Part shown: positions 46,011 to 58,070 of the stretch, one piece after another | How the letters are laid out: each line of letters starts with the position of its first letter | How positions within the stretch are numbered: position 1 is the stretch's first letter | Origin: Cryptocoryne crispatula var. balansae | Taxonomy: Eukaryota; Streptophyta; Magnoliopsida; Alismatales; Araceae | Length of the DNA: 64,000 nt | Direction: 5' to 3' | NCBI GenBank assembly: GCA_036172225.1 | Contig: CM069918.1 | Span: 26,574,561-26,638,560, forward strand | Program-made: the position numbers and the translations under genes | The notes under the pieces: model-generated | The model's database searches: none | Told to the model about the DNA's origin: nothing | What the model saw: the letters and a program-made list of their open reading frames with translations, nothing else

Positions 46011-46387
46011 GAGAGCAGATCATCTCATTTATCGAGTGAAGAGAGTATTCTCGGTCTCCAATAAAAAAATATCACAATGTCAATCACTTAAGTGATGGAT
46101 AGTGAGTTAATAAGACGTTGGTTGCGGTTCAATCCCAATAGTAACGAGTTATCAATGAATCATTACTGACCACTATCGACGTTTTACAAATTCACTACCG
46201 AACTTAATATAACTCGCTACCGATGAATAGTGAGTTAGTAAGGCGTTGGTAGTGGTTCAACCTTTTTCGATAATGGTTCATCAAACTTGTTATTTGAACC
46301 GCCACTTAAATGACCTGGGATCGTGGCCGATTTTCATTGGGGGCTGAGGGTATTCTCTCCACCGGGGGCCTGAGGTGATCCGAACGT
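46011..46387. mobile_element. Mutator-like MITE, copy 2
   Basis: The left end GAGAGCAGATCATCTC and right end GAGGTGATCCGAACGT (inverted) resemble the copies at 30223 and 47770. The interior shares CACTTAAGTGATGG, GTAGTGGTTCAACC and GAACCGCCACTTAA. No convincing duplication was found, so the edges are approximate. Confidence 0.65.
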
Positions 46388-47769
46388 AAACTACACATTA
46401 AAATATTTATGAGGTCGGACTCTTGGTTTAGAACACATTTCAAAACTGGATTAGAGGTCAATAGACACATGAAATTATTTCTCCTTGAAGCTCAGTCCTA
46501 GTAAATGCCTTCATTAAGGTGACGAAGATAAGATCGACGATATGCAAATAAGTATTGTGCTCTGTAGAGGTGTCAATGGGTCAGACTCATCCCGTCCCAA
46601 GTCCACCCACTTACAACTCGGTCCAAATTATATTGGACCAGCTCATTTTGACACGCACTATATTATTGGCCCAGTCTATTCTATCCTGCAAAATTTATTA
46701 ATTTGGCCCAGTCCAACTCGGTCCAACTTAAATTTTTATTTTAGAAATATATAATTTTTGAATATGACATATTTGATTATTAAAATTAATATTATAAATT
46801 TGATAATAACTTAATTAAAATATATTTTTTACAAGTAAAAATAATAATTTTAATTAAGTTACGACAAAAATTTTGATCGTTTTTAACTCATTTTGACCCG
46901 CTTTGACTCACATATTGGTCTGATTAAAGTTTGCAGACGGTTGGCAACTGCTCATTGGCAACTTCTCCACGGTTGCGCCAAAGTAGTGCTGCCCTGAAGC
47001 AAAAGTTTTCATGGGTGAAAGAACACATGCTGCAGGCGGATGGACGCCCGGATAACAAGAACAGCCTGGTGTCCAGCTAGCCCACTGTTCTTAACTAATC
47101 AATATATATTATTTCATTGCGCACTTTCAATTCTTGGTTGTTTTCGAGGGATTTGGTAACTCCTTCACAACATTGATTAGATCTTATTGCGACGTGTATC
47201 AATGTATCATGCTCAAATGTTTCCTTCTCACAATATGATGGATATATATATATATATATATATGCATGCACGGGTGATAGTTGGCGCAAAAGGCGTCACA
47301 TGCTCCACTTGCCAATTAAAAGAAAAAGAATGGGGATGAGTTCACCTGTGATCTTGACCAGACTATCTCCTGGCACTTCCTGCCTCTGTCCCCATCATCT
47401 TCCTCGATCAGTCCTCACCAAATCGAGTACGTGTGTTGACCACACAAAGATGCATATATACATAGAGAGAGAGAGACGACGACTACGACCGTATTCAAAG
47501 TTGATGTATCGTCCATTTCGTAGACACAGTAAAAGAGAAGTATGGCGATGAAGGGAGCAAGGAGGTACGTGCGAGAAGGGAAAGATCGAGGAGATAGTCG
47601 TCGCCTGTGGCACGGTAAAGAGAGAATCTGATCTCCATGTATCACGCGACCAGCCATCCGCACTGGCAGCCCGCAAGTGCTCATCACAGCCATTCTCTAA
47701 CACTCGCTCTCACACGGACGCAAATGTCTGTAAACAAGCGGCGGCTTTTGGCAGGGCTACGTCGGCCGG
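46388..47769. other. Unassigned region with a possible hAT remnant
   Basis: AGAGGTGTCAATGGGTC at about 46565 resembles a hAT MITE end, and CCCAGTCCAACTCGGTCCAA repeats follow. No matching right end was found. A (TA)n run lies at 47242-47264. 47290-47760 has balanced composition with overlapping open frames on both strands but no recognisable protein. Confidence 0.35.
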
Positions 47770-48331
47770 GAGAGCGGATCACCTCATTTCCGGGGTGGAG
47801 GGAGAAGCCTCAGTCCCCAATCAGAGGCGGCCACATACCCCCGTCACTTAAGTGGCGGTTCAAGTTATGTTACTGAACCGGTTCGGGGAACCGCTACCGA
47901 AAAAGGCTGAACCGCTACCGAGCCCTTTGTAAATCACTACCCGTCGGTAGTGATTTACAAAGGGCTCGGTAGCGGTTCAGCCTTTTTCAGTAGCGGTTCA
48001 AGGTTTTTAAGTTATCTTACTGAACCGATTCGGCGAACCGCTACCGAAAATGGCTGAACCGCTACCGAGCCCTTTGTAAATCACTACCGAACCGGTTCGG
48101 TGAACCGCTACCGAAAAGGGCTGAACCGCTACCGAGCCCTTTGTAAATCACTACCGACGGGTAGTGATTTACAAAGGGCTCGGTAGCGGTTCAGCCCTTT
48201 TCGGTAGCGGTTCACCGAATCGGTTCAGTAACATAACTTGAACCGCCACTTAAGTGACGGGGGTATGTGTCCGCCTCTGATAGGGGACTGAGGCTTCTCC
48301 CTCTACCCCGGGACTGAGGTGATCCGCTCTC
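47770..48331. mobile_element. Mutator-like MITE, copy 3, with nested hairpins
   Basis: 16-bp inverted ends GAGAGCGGATCACCTC. The 9-bp duplications GTCGGCCGG (47761-47769) and GTCGCCCGG (48332-48340) differ at one base. The arms are near-perfect reverse complements (CCCCCGTCACTTAAGTGGCGG against CCGCCACTTAAGTGACGGGGG). Inside, the block with CCGCTACCGAGCCC and TTTGTAAATCACTACC occurs about five times in alternating orientation, giving at least two internal palindromes. There is no coding sequence. Confidence 0.9.
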
Positions 48332-48712
48332 GTCGCCCGGACGCCTCCTTGAAAACTGTTTCCTAACTTGTTTGGTTGGTATATTTATATATATTTAGTT
48401 GACTGTTTTTTTAAACAAATTTATTTTTAGTTGACTGTGTTTTGGCCATAGTCGTGCTGCGCCGTGCATTGGCGGACCATCGATGCCCCGCCCAATCGTC
48501 ACAAGGCACTGTCACCCAAGGGACAGTTGGGCCAACGTCCAACTAAAGGTTTGGTCGCTCAAATCCACACCAACTGCTACCGTGAACAGGTGATGTCCAC
48601 TAGACTAGATACGAGGAATTATATTTAGTTGACTGTTGTAAATGTGTGATTGATATTGGTATTTATATTTGCAATGATTAGAGCACCAAACATAAGAGGT
48701 CGCCTCTATTAT
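48332..48712. other. Spacer, nothing recognised
   Basis: TTTAGTTGACTGT is repeated at about 48397, 48427 and 48624. No coding sequence is seen. Confidence 0.4.
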
Positions 48713-48954
48713 GGCCCGTTTGGTTAGAGTTTTAAATTTGATACTATATCAATATTGATATTGATAATTTTAGAGGTTGGAGTATCAATATCAAAATTGA
48801 TACAAGTTAACACTTGTATTACATAATGTGCTTTGTTTTCACTGTCAATTTCAAAATTGATATTACTAACCAAACATTTCTTAGTGATTACTAGGAATAT
48901 CAATTTTAAAATTGATAGTGATAGAGATATCAAATAATGTTACCAAACATGGCC
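48713..48954. mobile_element. Short MITE, Harbinger/Tourist-like
   Basis: Ends GGCCCGTTTGGTTAGAGTT and, inverted, GGCCATGTTTGGTAACATT. TTAT is present on both sides (48709-48712 and 48955-48958), containing the TTA/TAA-type site. The interior is made of TATCAATATTGATATTGA-type palindromic words. Length is 242 bp. Confidence 0.65.
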
Positions 48955-48958
48955 TTAT

Positions 48959-49053
48959 GCCCTGTTTGGTTAGAGTTTCATTTTTGATACTATATCAATA
49001 TCGATATTAATATTTTCAAATGTTGGAGTATCAATATCAAAAGTAATACAAGT
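48959..49053. mobile_element. Partial second copy of the same MITE
   Basis: GCCCTGTTTGGTTAGAGTTTC and about 70 following bases match the left half of the element just before. The right half is missing. Confidence 0.65.
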
Positions 49054-49118
49054 TTGTGGGGTCATCTTTGTGATGTGTGCATCTTGTTCCGTGGGTGATC
49101 GAATGTTAAATTTTTGCA
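49054..49118 (+). mobile_element. Remnant of a Ty1/copia LTR end
   Basis: This stretch ends in TTTTTGCA, just before a primer-binding site. Most of the LTR is absent, cut at the partial MITE. Confidence 0.4.
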
Positions 49119-49123
49119 TCATC

Positions 49124-49135
49124 TGGTATCAAAGC
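49124..49135 (+). other. Copia-type primer-binding site
   Basis: TGGTATCAAAGC differs by one base from the common plant copia site TGGTATCAGAGC, which pairs with initiator tRNA-Met. It lies five bases after the LTR end. Confidence 0.7.
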
Positions 49136-50319
49136 TTTGACTTGATCGTTCAAAGTCGAAGACAACACGGTGTAGAAGATGTGGGTAGTGGCATTCCAAC
49201 ACTGATCAGTTTCTATAGTAGGTTTTGGCTGCGGGTGGAATGATTGGTGGACTAGTCGATTGCTATTGATGGTGACATGAGGAGCACCTGTTGACAGTCC
49301 AACAGGCTTGGGAGACTACTCCAGCTAAAGAAGATAGCACACTTGCAGGCAGTGTCTAGAGAAGTTCTCTTCAGCTCCAGGGAGGTGAGCTCTGCCAGTA
49401 GAGCTTTGGTCGCTTGAAGACAAGACAGGTGGCTTCCTCATGACGGGGAATCAACGAGAGGCGTGCGTAGTTCTGGCTGCATCTCCTAGGCAACGAAATA
49501 GGACACACTTGTCCTTGGTGGTGCGGCGAGATAGGTCCTAGGAGCAGTGGCTAGGCATGGAACCATAGAGAAGTAGGTGCTGTAAGGCTGTGGGCACACC
49601 ATATCACGAAGAACAAAGCCGGTAGAGGAGTCTAGAGATTTCCATCATCGTGGCATGACAGACAGGTTGACTATGACAAAGTCCAGCGGCTTTCAAGTGG
49701 GACCATATAGTGGGCATCGGAGAAGGTGACAAGGCTCATGTAGGCTTGTGGCGCTGTGTGCATAGGATGCAGGGAGACATTGGTGCACGAGAATAGGGTT
49801 GTGCTTTTGGTGCAGGTGGCAGCTGTCGTAGCACATGGGTGCTTCTACGGCTAATTTAGGAGAGATAGAGAAAGAGTCAACATCCAATATTTAAATTGTT
49901 ATTGGGTCGGGTTAATTATTATCAGATCCAATTATTAGGACTTATATTTTAAGCCTATTTAGATTCAATAAGATTAGGTTGTTGGATCCAGGTTTTAGAT
50001 AGAGTTGTCGGGTCTTGTTTGTTTTCGTTAATATGATCCGAGATTGGAAGGCACAGGATTATCGATCTGACATCCAAGGTTGTTTCAACCTAATTGGGGG
50101 CATTCGGTGTTGAAATTAGGTGATCCAGGAGTCTAAACATAGGTTTTTATGCACTCTGGGTTCATTGGATGGTCTAGATTAATCAATTTTCAAACTAACA
50201 GTCTAATTTGTGCAGGTGTAGATGTGCGTCAAAATTGATCAAGAGTATACATGATCAGGATTGATCAATGGTAGGGCAGGAAGGCACAAGTCATAGGTCT
50301 GTTGGAAGGGTTACAAATC
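49136..50319 (+). other. Copia leader region, degraded
   Basis: No clear protein here. It lies between the primer-binding site and the gag homology. TTGGAATGT-like and GTAGGTG words suggest old sequence. An unrelated insertion cannot be ruled out. Confidence 0.35.
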
Positions 50320-51060
50320 TCTCCATAGAATACTTCAAGGGTTATGGAGATTTCACTCTATGACAGCAACGTATGAAGAATATTCTTATGCAAGAAGGAC
50401 TTATCAAAGCTCCTAGAAAAGTAGTGAACAAACTAAAGAAGCTGACAAAGGAGAAGTGGGCTAAAAAGCATGTGCTGGCAAATAGAATGATTCAACTATT
50501 CTTAGAAGACAACATGTTCCTAGAGATGGTTGGCTGAGAAGATCTGGCAAATGTTTGGGAGAAGCTTGAGAGAAAATACAAGTCCAAGTCATTGATGAAC
50601 AGGTTGCTAGTAAAGAAGTGGCTGTATGGCTTGACGATGATTAAGGGAATAAGAATCAAACCTCATCTCGATGACTTCAACAAGATTTTGATAGGGGTGC
50701 TATCTCTAAGTGAGGAAATCAAAGAAGATGATTGACCACTTCTCTTGTTGCTGTCATTGCTGATGTCGTATGATCACATCATTACAAGCATGTCGTATAA
50801 AACTGACACTTTAAGGCTGGATGATGCCATAGCCTTGTTACTTTTGAATGAGTCTCGTTTGAAGAGCAACAAAGTGGGGACATCTAGTAAGAATCATGGT
50901 TTGATTGTAGATGGAGGTCATGGAAGATCGGGCAACCGATAGGGAAGATGAGATGACAAAGGATGTTCCAAGACTCGAGGTCGTAAGTGCTACTACTATG
51001 ATAAGGAATGACACTTCAAACGGGATTGCCCACAACGTAAGAAAAGCGAACAATTATAGG
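50320..51060 (+). pseudogene. Ty1/copia gag remnant with CCHC zinc knuckle
   Basis: On the plus strand the UBN2/Retrotran_gag type sequence is clear: MKNILMQEGLIKAP, ANVWEKLERKYKSKSLMNRL, LKKW-like LVKKWLYGL, and LLLLLSLMSYDHIITSM. A zinc knuckle follows at about 50985-51030 (CYYYDKE, stop, HFKRDCP). Several TGA codons interrupt it, including ones where tryptophan or glycine is expected. Nothing of protease, integrase or reverse transcriptase follows. It would form the copia particle, but is dead and truncated. Confidence 0.78.
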
Positions 51061-52061
51061 AGACAAAGAAGGAGAAGGTAGAAGTGTCAATAACAGATGG
51101 GGCACATTGCCATGCGCCCTGGGACTCCAATTTTGATTTCAATTGCCTATTTCGATCAAAACTTGCCAAAATCAATTTATTACATAAATTTTATGTGCCC
51201 TGGAAGGGGGTGCATATGCCCTCTAGGGAGCGCATGGCTCTTGTTGTTTTGGTAAGTCAATCAAAATTTCAAATTTTGGAAGATTTCTACACTTTTTTTT
51301 CCTGTGCCCCTCATGGAGGGGGCTAGGCACATAGGTCTTTCTATTTATCGTCAATTGGATCTTGGTCGAATTGATAAGAAAACTTGCTATTTTTCATGTT
51401 CTCCTAGGGAGGGGGCATGTGTCCCCAAAGGGGGGGGTGTGAGGTCCAATCTTGCCTATTTTAGCATCTTTTCTTCTCTCTATAAATTGAGATGATCTTC
51501 AGACATTCAAAGGGTTTGAACATCATTAAATAGGCTTTCTAACACATATGTACTCCATCCTTAAGTTTTAGTGATTTTAAGAGAGATTTTAATGAGTTTA
51601 GAGAAAGAGAAGTTGGTTCATGCTCATCCGGATGGTTTCATCTTCTTCAATCCCTACAGAAGTATTTAGAGTCTTTTACTAAAGATGTCTAAACAAAAAA
51701 TCTTCCTCTCTTAGTATTATTTCATTTTCTAGAAATGGAGTTCAATTTAGACATCTGTGCTGATCATGGCAAGCTCTAAAGTTCAATTATTGTTGAGTCT
51801 TTCCAATTGCTACTGGGTCTTTTTGCTACTGTCATGTCTTCTCGATCACTATCAAAACTTTCCAGCCACTACCATGTCTTTTTGGTTGCCACCGGATCTC
51901 TTTGGTCACCACCGGGCTTTTCTAATCAACATCGGGTCTTTCTATTTATTTTGCATCTTTCTGATCATTCCAAGTCTTCTAGGTTACTTTTTTGTTTTTT
52001 TGGATGTTTTTCTAAGCTTTTATAGTTAGTGATGATTGAATTCACCTACATCACTAGGTAG
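51061..52061 (+). mobile_element. LTR-like fragment, plus orientation
   Basis: It has the U3 style of the gypsy family here: repeated GTGCCCTGGAAGGGGGTGCAT-type blocks, then CTATAAATTGAG at 51480-51491 as in the solo LTR. The following 500 bp resemble 54870-55150. The right end is interrupted by the solo LTR at 52062. Confidence 0.55.
51481..51487 (+). promoter_or_regulatory. Probable LTR TATA box
   Basis: TATAAAT within the shared word CTATAAATTGAG found in three LTR pieces of the family. Confidence 0.45.
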
Positions 52062-54470
52062 TGTCGACTCCGAAAATGGATTTGTCATTATCTGGATCGC
52101 CACCTCAAGAAAGGGATGAGAAAGAATGAAGGAAAATATCAAAAACTCTCACCTTCATCCCACACTCACATTGATCCCCGAACTTTCATCTCTCGGCATC
52201 GCACGAGCACTGGAGAGATAGTTTGGATCGTGTGGGAGGAGAGTGAGGATGGAATGAAAGAACTTAATGCATAAAAGGATTAAGGTAAGTGGTCGCCAGG
52301 AATCATGGGTTCCACTTTATGAAATGAAAATAAAAGATGACCGTATGTACCTTAGCACGGGAGAGATTGTGTGCAGGTTCAACATTCTTCTTCTTCGGCC
52401 AGCCGATGAAGAAGAGTCTCTAACCAATGTTAGCTTGATGTATTTGTGCAACTAGTAGTCAAAGAAGACAATAAAATAAGTGAAAGAAATATTATAACTG
52501 AGTGAGGTGTAGTAATTGTAAAAACAATAACATAAAATGACAATTAAAAACAAACTCACCGGATTCGGGGTTAGCCCTAACCTTTTTTTTTGTTTTTTAT
52601 GATGTATAAAATGATGCAAAAACTGAATGAAAATTATGCTGAAATATGAACTAAATGAAATGAATGAAGAGTTAGCAAAGAGAATATAAATGATCAGAGA
52701 TAACACAACCCAGACAAAGTGGCAACCGGGTTGGATAGATTCAATGTAGACTGCGTGGCTCTAATGTAAAGACCGTAGCAGACATCACTAATGTCAGAAT
52801 CAAGTGAAGTTTATTGCAATGGAGAAAGGACTTGAAGAGGAAGAGTTTATATGTTGACAACTTATTTTTAATATATACGTATAGCCTTGTATAAATTATG
52901 TAAGTTGACGAAAACTAAAAACAGTTACAGATTCGCGACTTTGTTGAAGTGATCACCACAGACAATATAAAAATCCGAATGAAATCTCATTTGTTGTAAA
53001 ATAAAGAATAATTGAAAAGTATTATTTAATATGAATACACTTTGGATTTAATCCTATGAGAGATAATCTGAATTTATTTGATAATTTGGATCTTGGACAG
53101 TGATGTTCCAGAAACCACCAGTGCAATGTCAATGTAGGACGTGCTACAGGCAACACAGATATTTGAATTGAATGATTATTATTGTAAATGAAAGAGAAAT
53201 TACCGGGGAATAGTTTCTATGAAGAATGTATAGGCTGAATTTACCATTAAATGTACTGAAACTGAACGATAAAATGATGACTTAGAAGAGAATACTTCAG
53301 ATCTGCCTGTGCAGCGCTGGTGTAGAAGCTGCCATGAGCCAAGACAATGTCAGAATTGATCTATGTTTGTTGGAGATGAAAGAAACCTTGATGAAAAACA
53401 CTTATTCTGAAGGAAGATGGGCCAGAAAATGATCAGAAAGATATGTAGAAGCCGATGAACAGCAAAGCAGCATGTCGGAGTATAGACCAGCCTTTTTTTC
53501 ACTTTGGAATGATCTCCGGATACCGGGATGAAGAGAGGATGATTTGAGAAGGTTGGGATGAGCCTAGGGTGGCTTGAATATGAGGAGTGCTGGTGGTTGG
53601 GGATGTCTTTCTTAGGTCATTCAAATGAGTCTCCCTTTATAGGGGATAAGAAATAGGTCAAAAAATAGCAAGTTTTGATAAATCTGACCATAGGTTAGAT
53701 TTTCTCCATTTAATGCTGCTAATTTTCATCATGAGGTTTCTAGAAACTTACTCAACTGATCTAGAGGGATTGAAAACCATGTATCACTTTTCTCATGTTC
53801 AAAATATGTCACCACTTGAAGAGGAAACAAATCTGGTCTAAAAATAGCAAGTTTTGATGTATAAGATAACAAGTTGGATTGCCATCATTTGATGGTGCTA
53901 ATTTCCATTATAAAGCTTATAAAAAATTATTCAAATTATATGAAAGAGGAAAAAGGAAAGGGAGGTTGTGAATTGGGTCAGGGATGTGGCCAAAGGGCTG
54001 GGCATGCACTTCATTGGTCTTGATCGGTGCTGCGTGCGGATAGAATTGCACATTTGAGTTCCGAAGGGAACTGCAGACAAACAGGAGATCAAAATTGAAT
54101 GCAATTTGTTGCACTAAAAAAAGGACTCAGAGAGGAAAATTATTTGTGTTAAGGACTTATTCATTGTATGTCCACATAATCCTGTGAAAAATTTTAAAAT
54201 AGAGGAGATGCCAAGAAAAGCCTAATCTGGCATACAAAAAGGTGGCACGACCTTGGTATAGAGACCACCAAGAGCAATATGGAAGTAAAAATGGGCTCTC
54301 ATTCGACAAACATGGATTTGATTAGAGATCCATAACTTATGATCATATTTCCAGTAAGCTCCTCAGCTTGTCAAAAATGGTGGCTAAGCATGATTTTAAA
54401 GGTTTAAAAGAGATATTGCCAATGGAATAAGGGTTTAAGCTCCAAATAAGACCAAATTGGCGTATCTATA
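52062..54470 (-). mobile_element. Solo LTR of the gypsy family, second copy
   Basis: The right end, read on the minus strand, is TATAGATACGCC (expected TGTAGACACGCC) and the left end is TGTCGACTCC. The 5-bp duplication GGTAG lies at 52057-52061 and 54471-54475. Most of its body matches 4132-6278 (AAAAAATAGCAAGTTTTGAT, CAATGTCAATGTAGGA, CTTTATAGGGGAT). It lacks the GC-rich U3 block of the solo LTR at 13374. Length is 2.4 kb, with no internal region. Confidence 0.87.
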
Positions 54471-54475
54471 GGTAG

Positions 54476-55890
54476 GGGCAAACAAATCATGCCCTAGTGT
54501 AGGGTTCACAATCACACCCCCAATATAGGGTGCATATGCACGTTGCCTGTCAAGGGTATGTAGACTGTGCCCCCGACTAGGGGTATGTTCCAAAAATGGC
54601 AGCCTTCTCTTTCATGCAATTGGGGGATATCTAAAATTAATTTTGAGAAGGATTTATTTGTGAAAGTTGCTCCATGGACCATGCCCCTAGGTGGGGTCAT
54701 ACTCATTTTAAAGAACATTTTAATCTAGTAGGTTTTTCAATGTCCATGGTTAAGAAAAAGAAATTTTTGGCTGACCGCATCCCCATTCGGGGGCCCAGTC
54801 AGTGTGCCCCAGATAGGAGGCACGTTCATTTGGTTTACCTAATTTGGCTGTCTCTCCCTCACCTATAAATTGAGGCCTTCTTTGCATGAACCAAGTTACA
54901 AGGCTCTATTTCCAACATCCCTAGCTCATTCCAAGGTTTTCTTCTATGTTCTCCCATATTCTCATTGAGAGAAATTGGTCCAAGCAAGAGCCAGGAAGCT
55001 TATTTTGTGCTCACCATCACTCGTGGCTCTTCTTCATCTTCTGTAGGATTCTCAACATGTGTATTGGAGAAGTTGTCAACAGAGAAAAGCTTTCTCATCA
55101 AGTCTGCTTTCTACTACAGCAAAGGTGATCGAGTCCAACCTGCCTTTTGACCATGGTGGCAGCTACACCAATGTCACATTGATCAGTCTACCATCCCCTA
55201 ACCAGGACCACATTGACTAGGTCCCTGACCTGGTCCATGCAGACTGCACCCCCCAACCTAAGCTCCAAGCAATCAACAAACTATCTAGTTTTATGTTTTC
55301 TTCCCCATTTTCACTCTGATTTGATATCTTTATCATCTAGCATCATTGTTACTCTATGTTTATTAACTTTTGCATCATATCTTATTCTAAAGCCAAAAAA
55401 AGTGGTTAAAGCAAATCTGGTCCATTTTAATCTAGTTTCTCACTCCCATTCCATCTTATCTACATTTATTACACTTCACTTAGAACAAATCCATTCTTCA
55501 CTTTTCTATTGTTGTCCAGTTGCACAGGGAATCAAGCATATAAGAATTGGAGACTCTTCTTCCTCGACCAACCAAAGAAGGAGAAGCTAAAACATGCATT
55601 CATTTTTCTACTAAGCTACACGCACATGGTCAACCTTTAAGTTCATTTAATTTTTGCATAAATCAAAACCCACAGCTCCTAGTGACCACTTATTCTCAAT
55701 TCCTTCTATCTCTCTAATCTCATTCAATTGTCATTTGTTTTGCCTTTTCCAATCTCCTCCCACATGGCCCAAACCATTCCTCTGGCACCCGAGTGACACT
55801 GAATGCTAAATGTTTAGTGATCAAGGTCAGTATGGGTGGGGTGAGAGCCTCTTTCATATTCGAGGTACTAACCCATTTATAGACTCGACA
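54476..55890 (+). mobile_element. Gypsy-family LTR, plus orientation, divergent
   Basis: TATA at 54864 is followed by a long region ending with the family 3' part: TTGCACAGG...AATCAAGC, then the counterpart of CTTGAGCGACGCTGGAGATG, then ACCCATTTATAGACTCGACA at 55890, which matches the GAGTTGACA terminus. The 5' part holds repeated TGCCCC/GGGGTATG blocks. No primer-binding site follows, so the internal region is lost or replaced. Confidence 0.6.
54864..54870 (+). promoter_or_regulatory. Probable LTR TATA box
   Basis: TATAAATTGAGG, at the same position as the TATA words at 51481 (plus) and 14576 (minus). Confidence 0.45.
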
Positions 55891-56299
55891 CCTAGAACCA
55901 CTTATCATTTTTCAACAACTTTGTCTTGGTTGGAACAACATCAAGTTGAACTCTTTCTTAGTATCCTTTCTAAGCAAGAATTTTTAAGTCTACTTAAACA
56001 TGCTTTGAGATGAAAAAAATATTGGACGTATAAATTCTTTTGGAAACATTGCCTCAAGGATAATAATGATGAATTCATGCAATACATGAGTGAAGATGAT
56101 GTCTGTTGTTGGTGATGGCATTGCCAAGATGGCATTGTTTGCATTTGTTTATGTCTTGGCCTACCATGTTACTTCTACTTCCTCCCATTCGATAATAGGT
56201 TAGTGACTTGAAATGACATGATGATATAATATCATAAAAATTTCTTATCTTATTTGAATAAAAAGTTGTTTGTTGTTAGCAACAAATTTTTCCGCTTAG
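55891..56299. other. Spacer, nothing recognised
   Basis: AT-rich sequence without recognisable coding or element ends. Confidence 0.4.
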
Positions 56300-58070
56300 C
56301 TCACTTGATACAGATTTCAGCAATGTCGAAGTCGGCACGAAAAATCTGACCCAGATTCAGAAAATTCAAGAATGGATGATGCAAACAGGCCCTGGAAATG
56401 CCTTGGCATGGATATACTACAAATGGCTATGATAATGTGCTCATTGCATAGCCTCCATCGTGAGCTTCGCAATGGTACCCAAAACATGGAAAACAGACAC
56501 TGGAAGGCCAAAATGACCATCTTCCCCCGACACTTTGGACAAGTTGGGACTCTAACATGGAATTCCAACCTTAACACATTGTCAATGTTGGATATATCTA
56601 AGTAATGCTCAAAACGGATTGAAAATTCGACCACCGGTTGAAGAGGTATGTAAGAAAGATCAAATCTGGGCAAAGTTTGTGTTAAATGACGCCAAGGGTA
56701 TAATGGTCCAATCAGCTCTTGGATCGACCCATGAGCTGGAAATTTAAATTTCTTCGCCTGAAACATAGATCTCATGAATATTTATGCATGAAAAATAAAA
56801 TTTGTCCAATTGGATAACTTAATTGCACTTAGTTGCAATTTCTAGTTTATCGACGGCCGAGATCACACAGATTTGAGAAACTGGCTAAATTAGGAGATCT
56901 GATGCAATTCAAGTGATCTCAACCACACATCATGATGGAGCATAAGATCAGCGGACATCAGGGCATATTCTGTATTTTTTTGGAGTCAATTTGGGATTTA
57001 ATTAATTGGTTTTGGCCAGAATTAATGCTAGCCATCGGATTGGGAACACTTTGATCAAACCAGGGTTAAACCTAACCCAAGATAGGCTAACCCAACCTGT
57101 CTTGGCCAAACCTACCATCTTCCCTCATCTTATGGGTGCGTAAACAGCCCTAGAAAGTAGGGGAGGGTGTGCAAGGCTTTCTCAACCCTCTCCATCTTTC
57201 CTTGGTTTATCATTATCTCATCCTCAAGCACCTCAACCTCCCATGGCTTATTCTTATCACCCTCAACCACTCCCTTGATTTATCCTCATCCCAACTAATC
57301 CTACAATAACCCAAGGCCTATCCCCATATGATGGCTGGCCGAACCACCTCTCCCCATTCCCTTTGTCGCCTAATCTCCTACAATGTAGGGAGCTGGCCGA
57401 ACATGCCTGCATTCCCTCTTTCCCTTGATGGGTGCGCATCCTCCAGCAGAAACAACCACCTTTGGTTTATTCTTATCACTCTCAACTTCCTCCATGGCCT
57501 ATCCTTATCCATCCTCAACAGCCCATGGCTTATCCCCTTCTGCAGATGGCGCCCCTCAGCCCCTATAAAAGCCTCCTCAGCTGCCCATGTTTGTAGAAGG
57601 CTGATCACCCTGCGGAAGCTCTGCCTCTCCTTCCCCTCACCAACTCTGGTCGAACCAGGCTCCTCCTTCTCTTGTGTGGATGTCTTCAATAGAAATTTAG
57701 CAAGCTTTTCTTTTTCTCTTTGGTGTGCCAAGTGAAGGAGAATAAGGGGGAATCAAGCTAGCTCCTGTAGGTGCGCCAGAGGCAAGTGCAGACAGCCAAC
57801 AGCAGCAAGCTTCATCCTTCGGTGAAGCTCTCTTCATCCTTTTGCTCCCTCCATCAACATCAAAAAGAAGAAGACCCCTTTTCTCATCCAACAGCAAGAT
57901 AAGAGGGCTTTGGTGGCACATTCATCCCATCACCTTCATCTCCACCTACAATGGAAGAGAGAAGAAAAAAAACGGTGAGTAGGAGAAGCGTGCTCCGATG
58001 TAGCCCTTTAATTCTACTCTTCCCCTTCTCTTCTCTACCCCTCTCTATGGTGGCATACCCCCTGAGTAAT
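56300..58070 (-). repeat. Long direct repeat, copy 1 (probable LTR of a second family)
   Basis: Homologous in the same orientation to 61540-63260. Shared blocks include GAAATGCCTT, ATTGCATAGCCT / ATTGCATAACTC, ACATTGTCAAT, TCAATGACCATTTT-like words and, near the right end, a GA-rich stretch with GGTGAGT followed by CCTTCTCTTCTCTACCCCTC. The strand is an inference from the end TGTTGACTCC at 61513, which resembles the inverted 3' end of the first LTR family. The open frames here have no recognisable product. Confidence 0.55.

Noticed and set aside
49124..49135. Possible tRNA gene fragment
   Set aside because: Only the 12-base primer-binding complement is present. No tRNA fold is seen around it.
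56317..57735. Several 75-150 codon frames on both strands
   Set aside because: They lie in a repeat whose second copy (61540-63260) does not keep them open, and no protein similarity is recognised.
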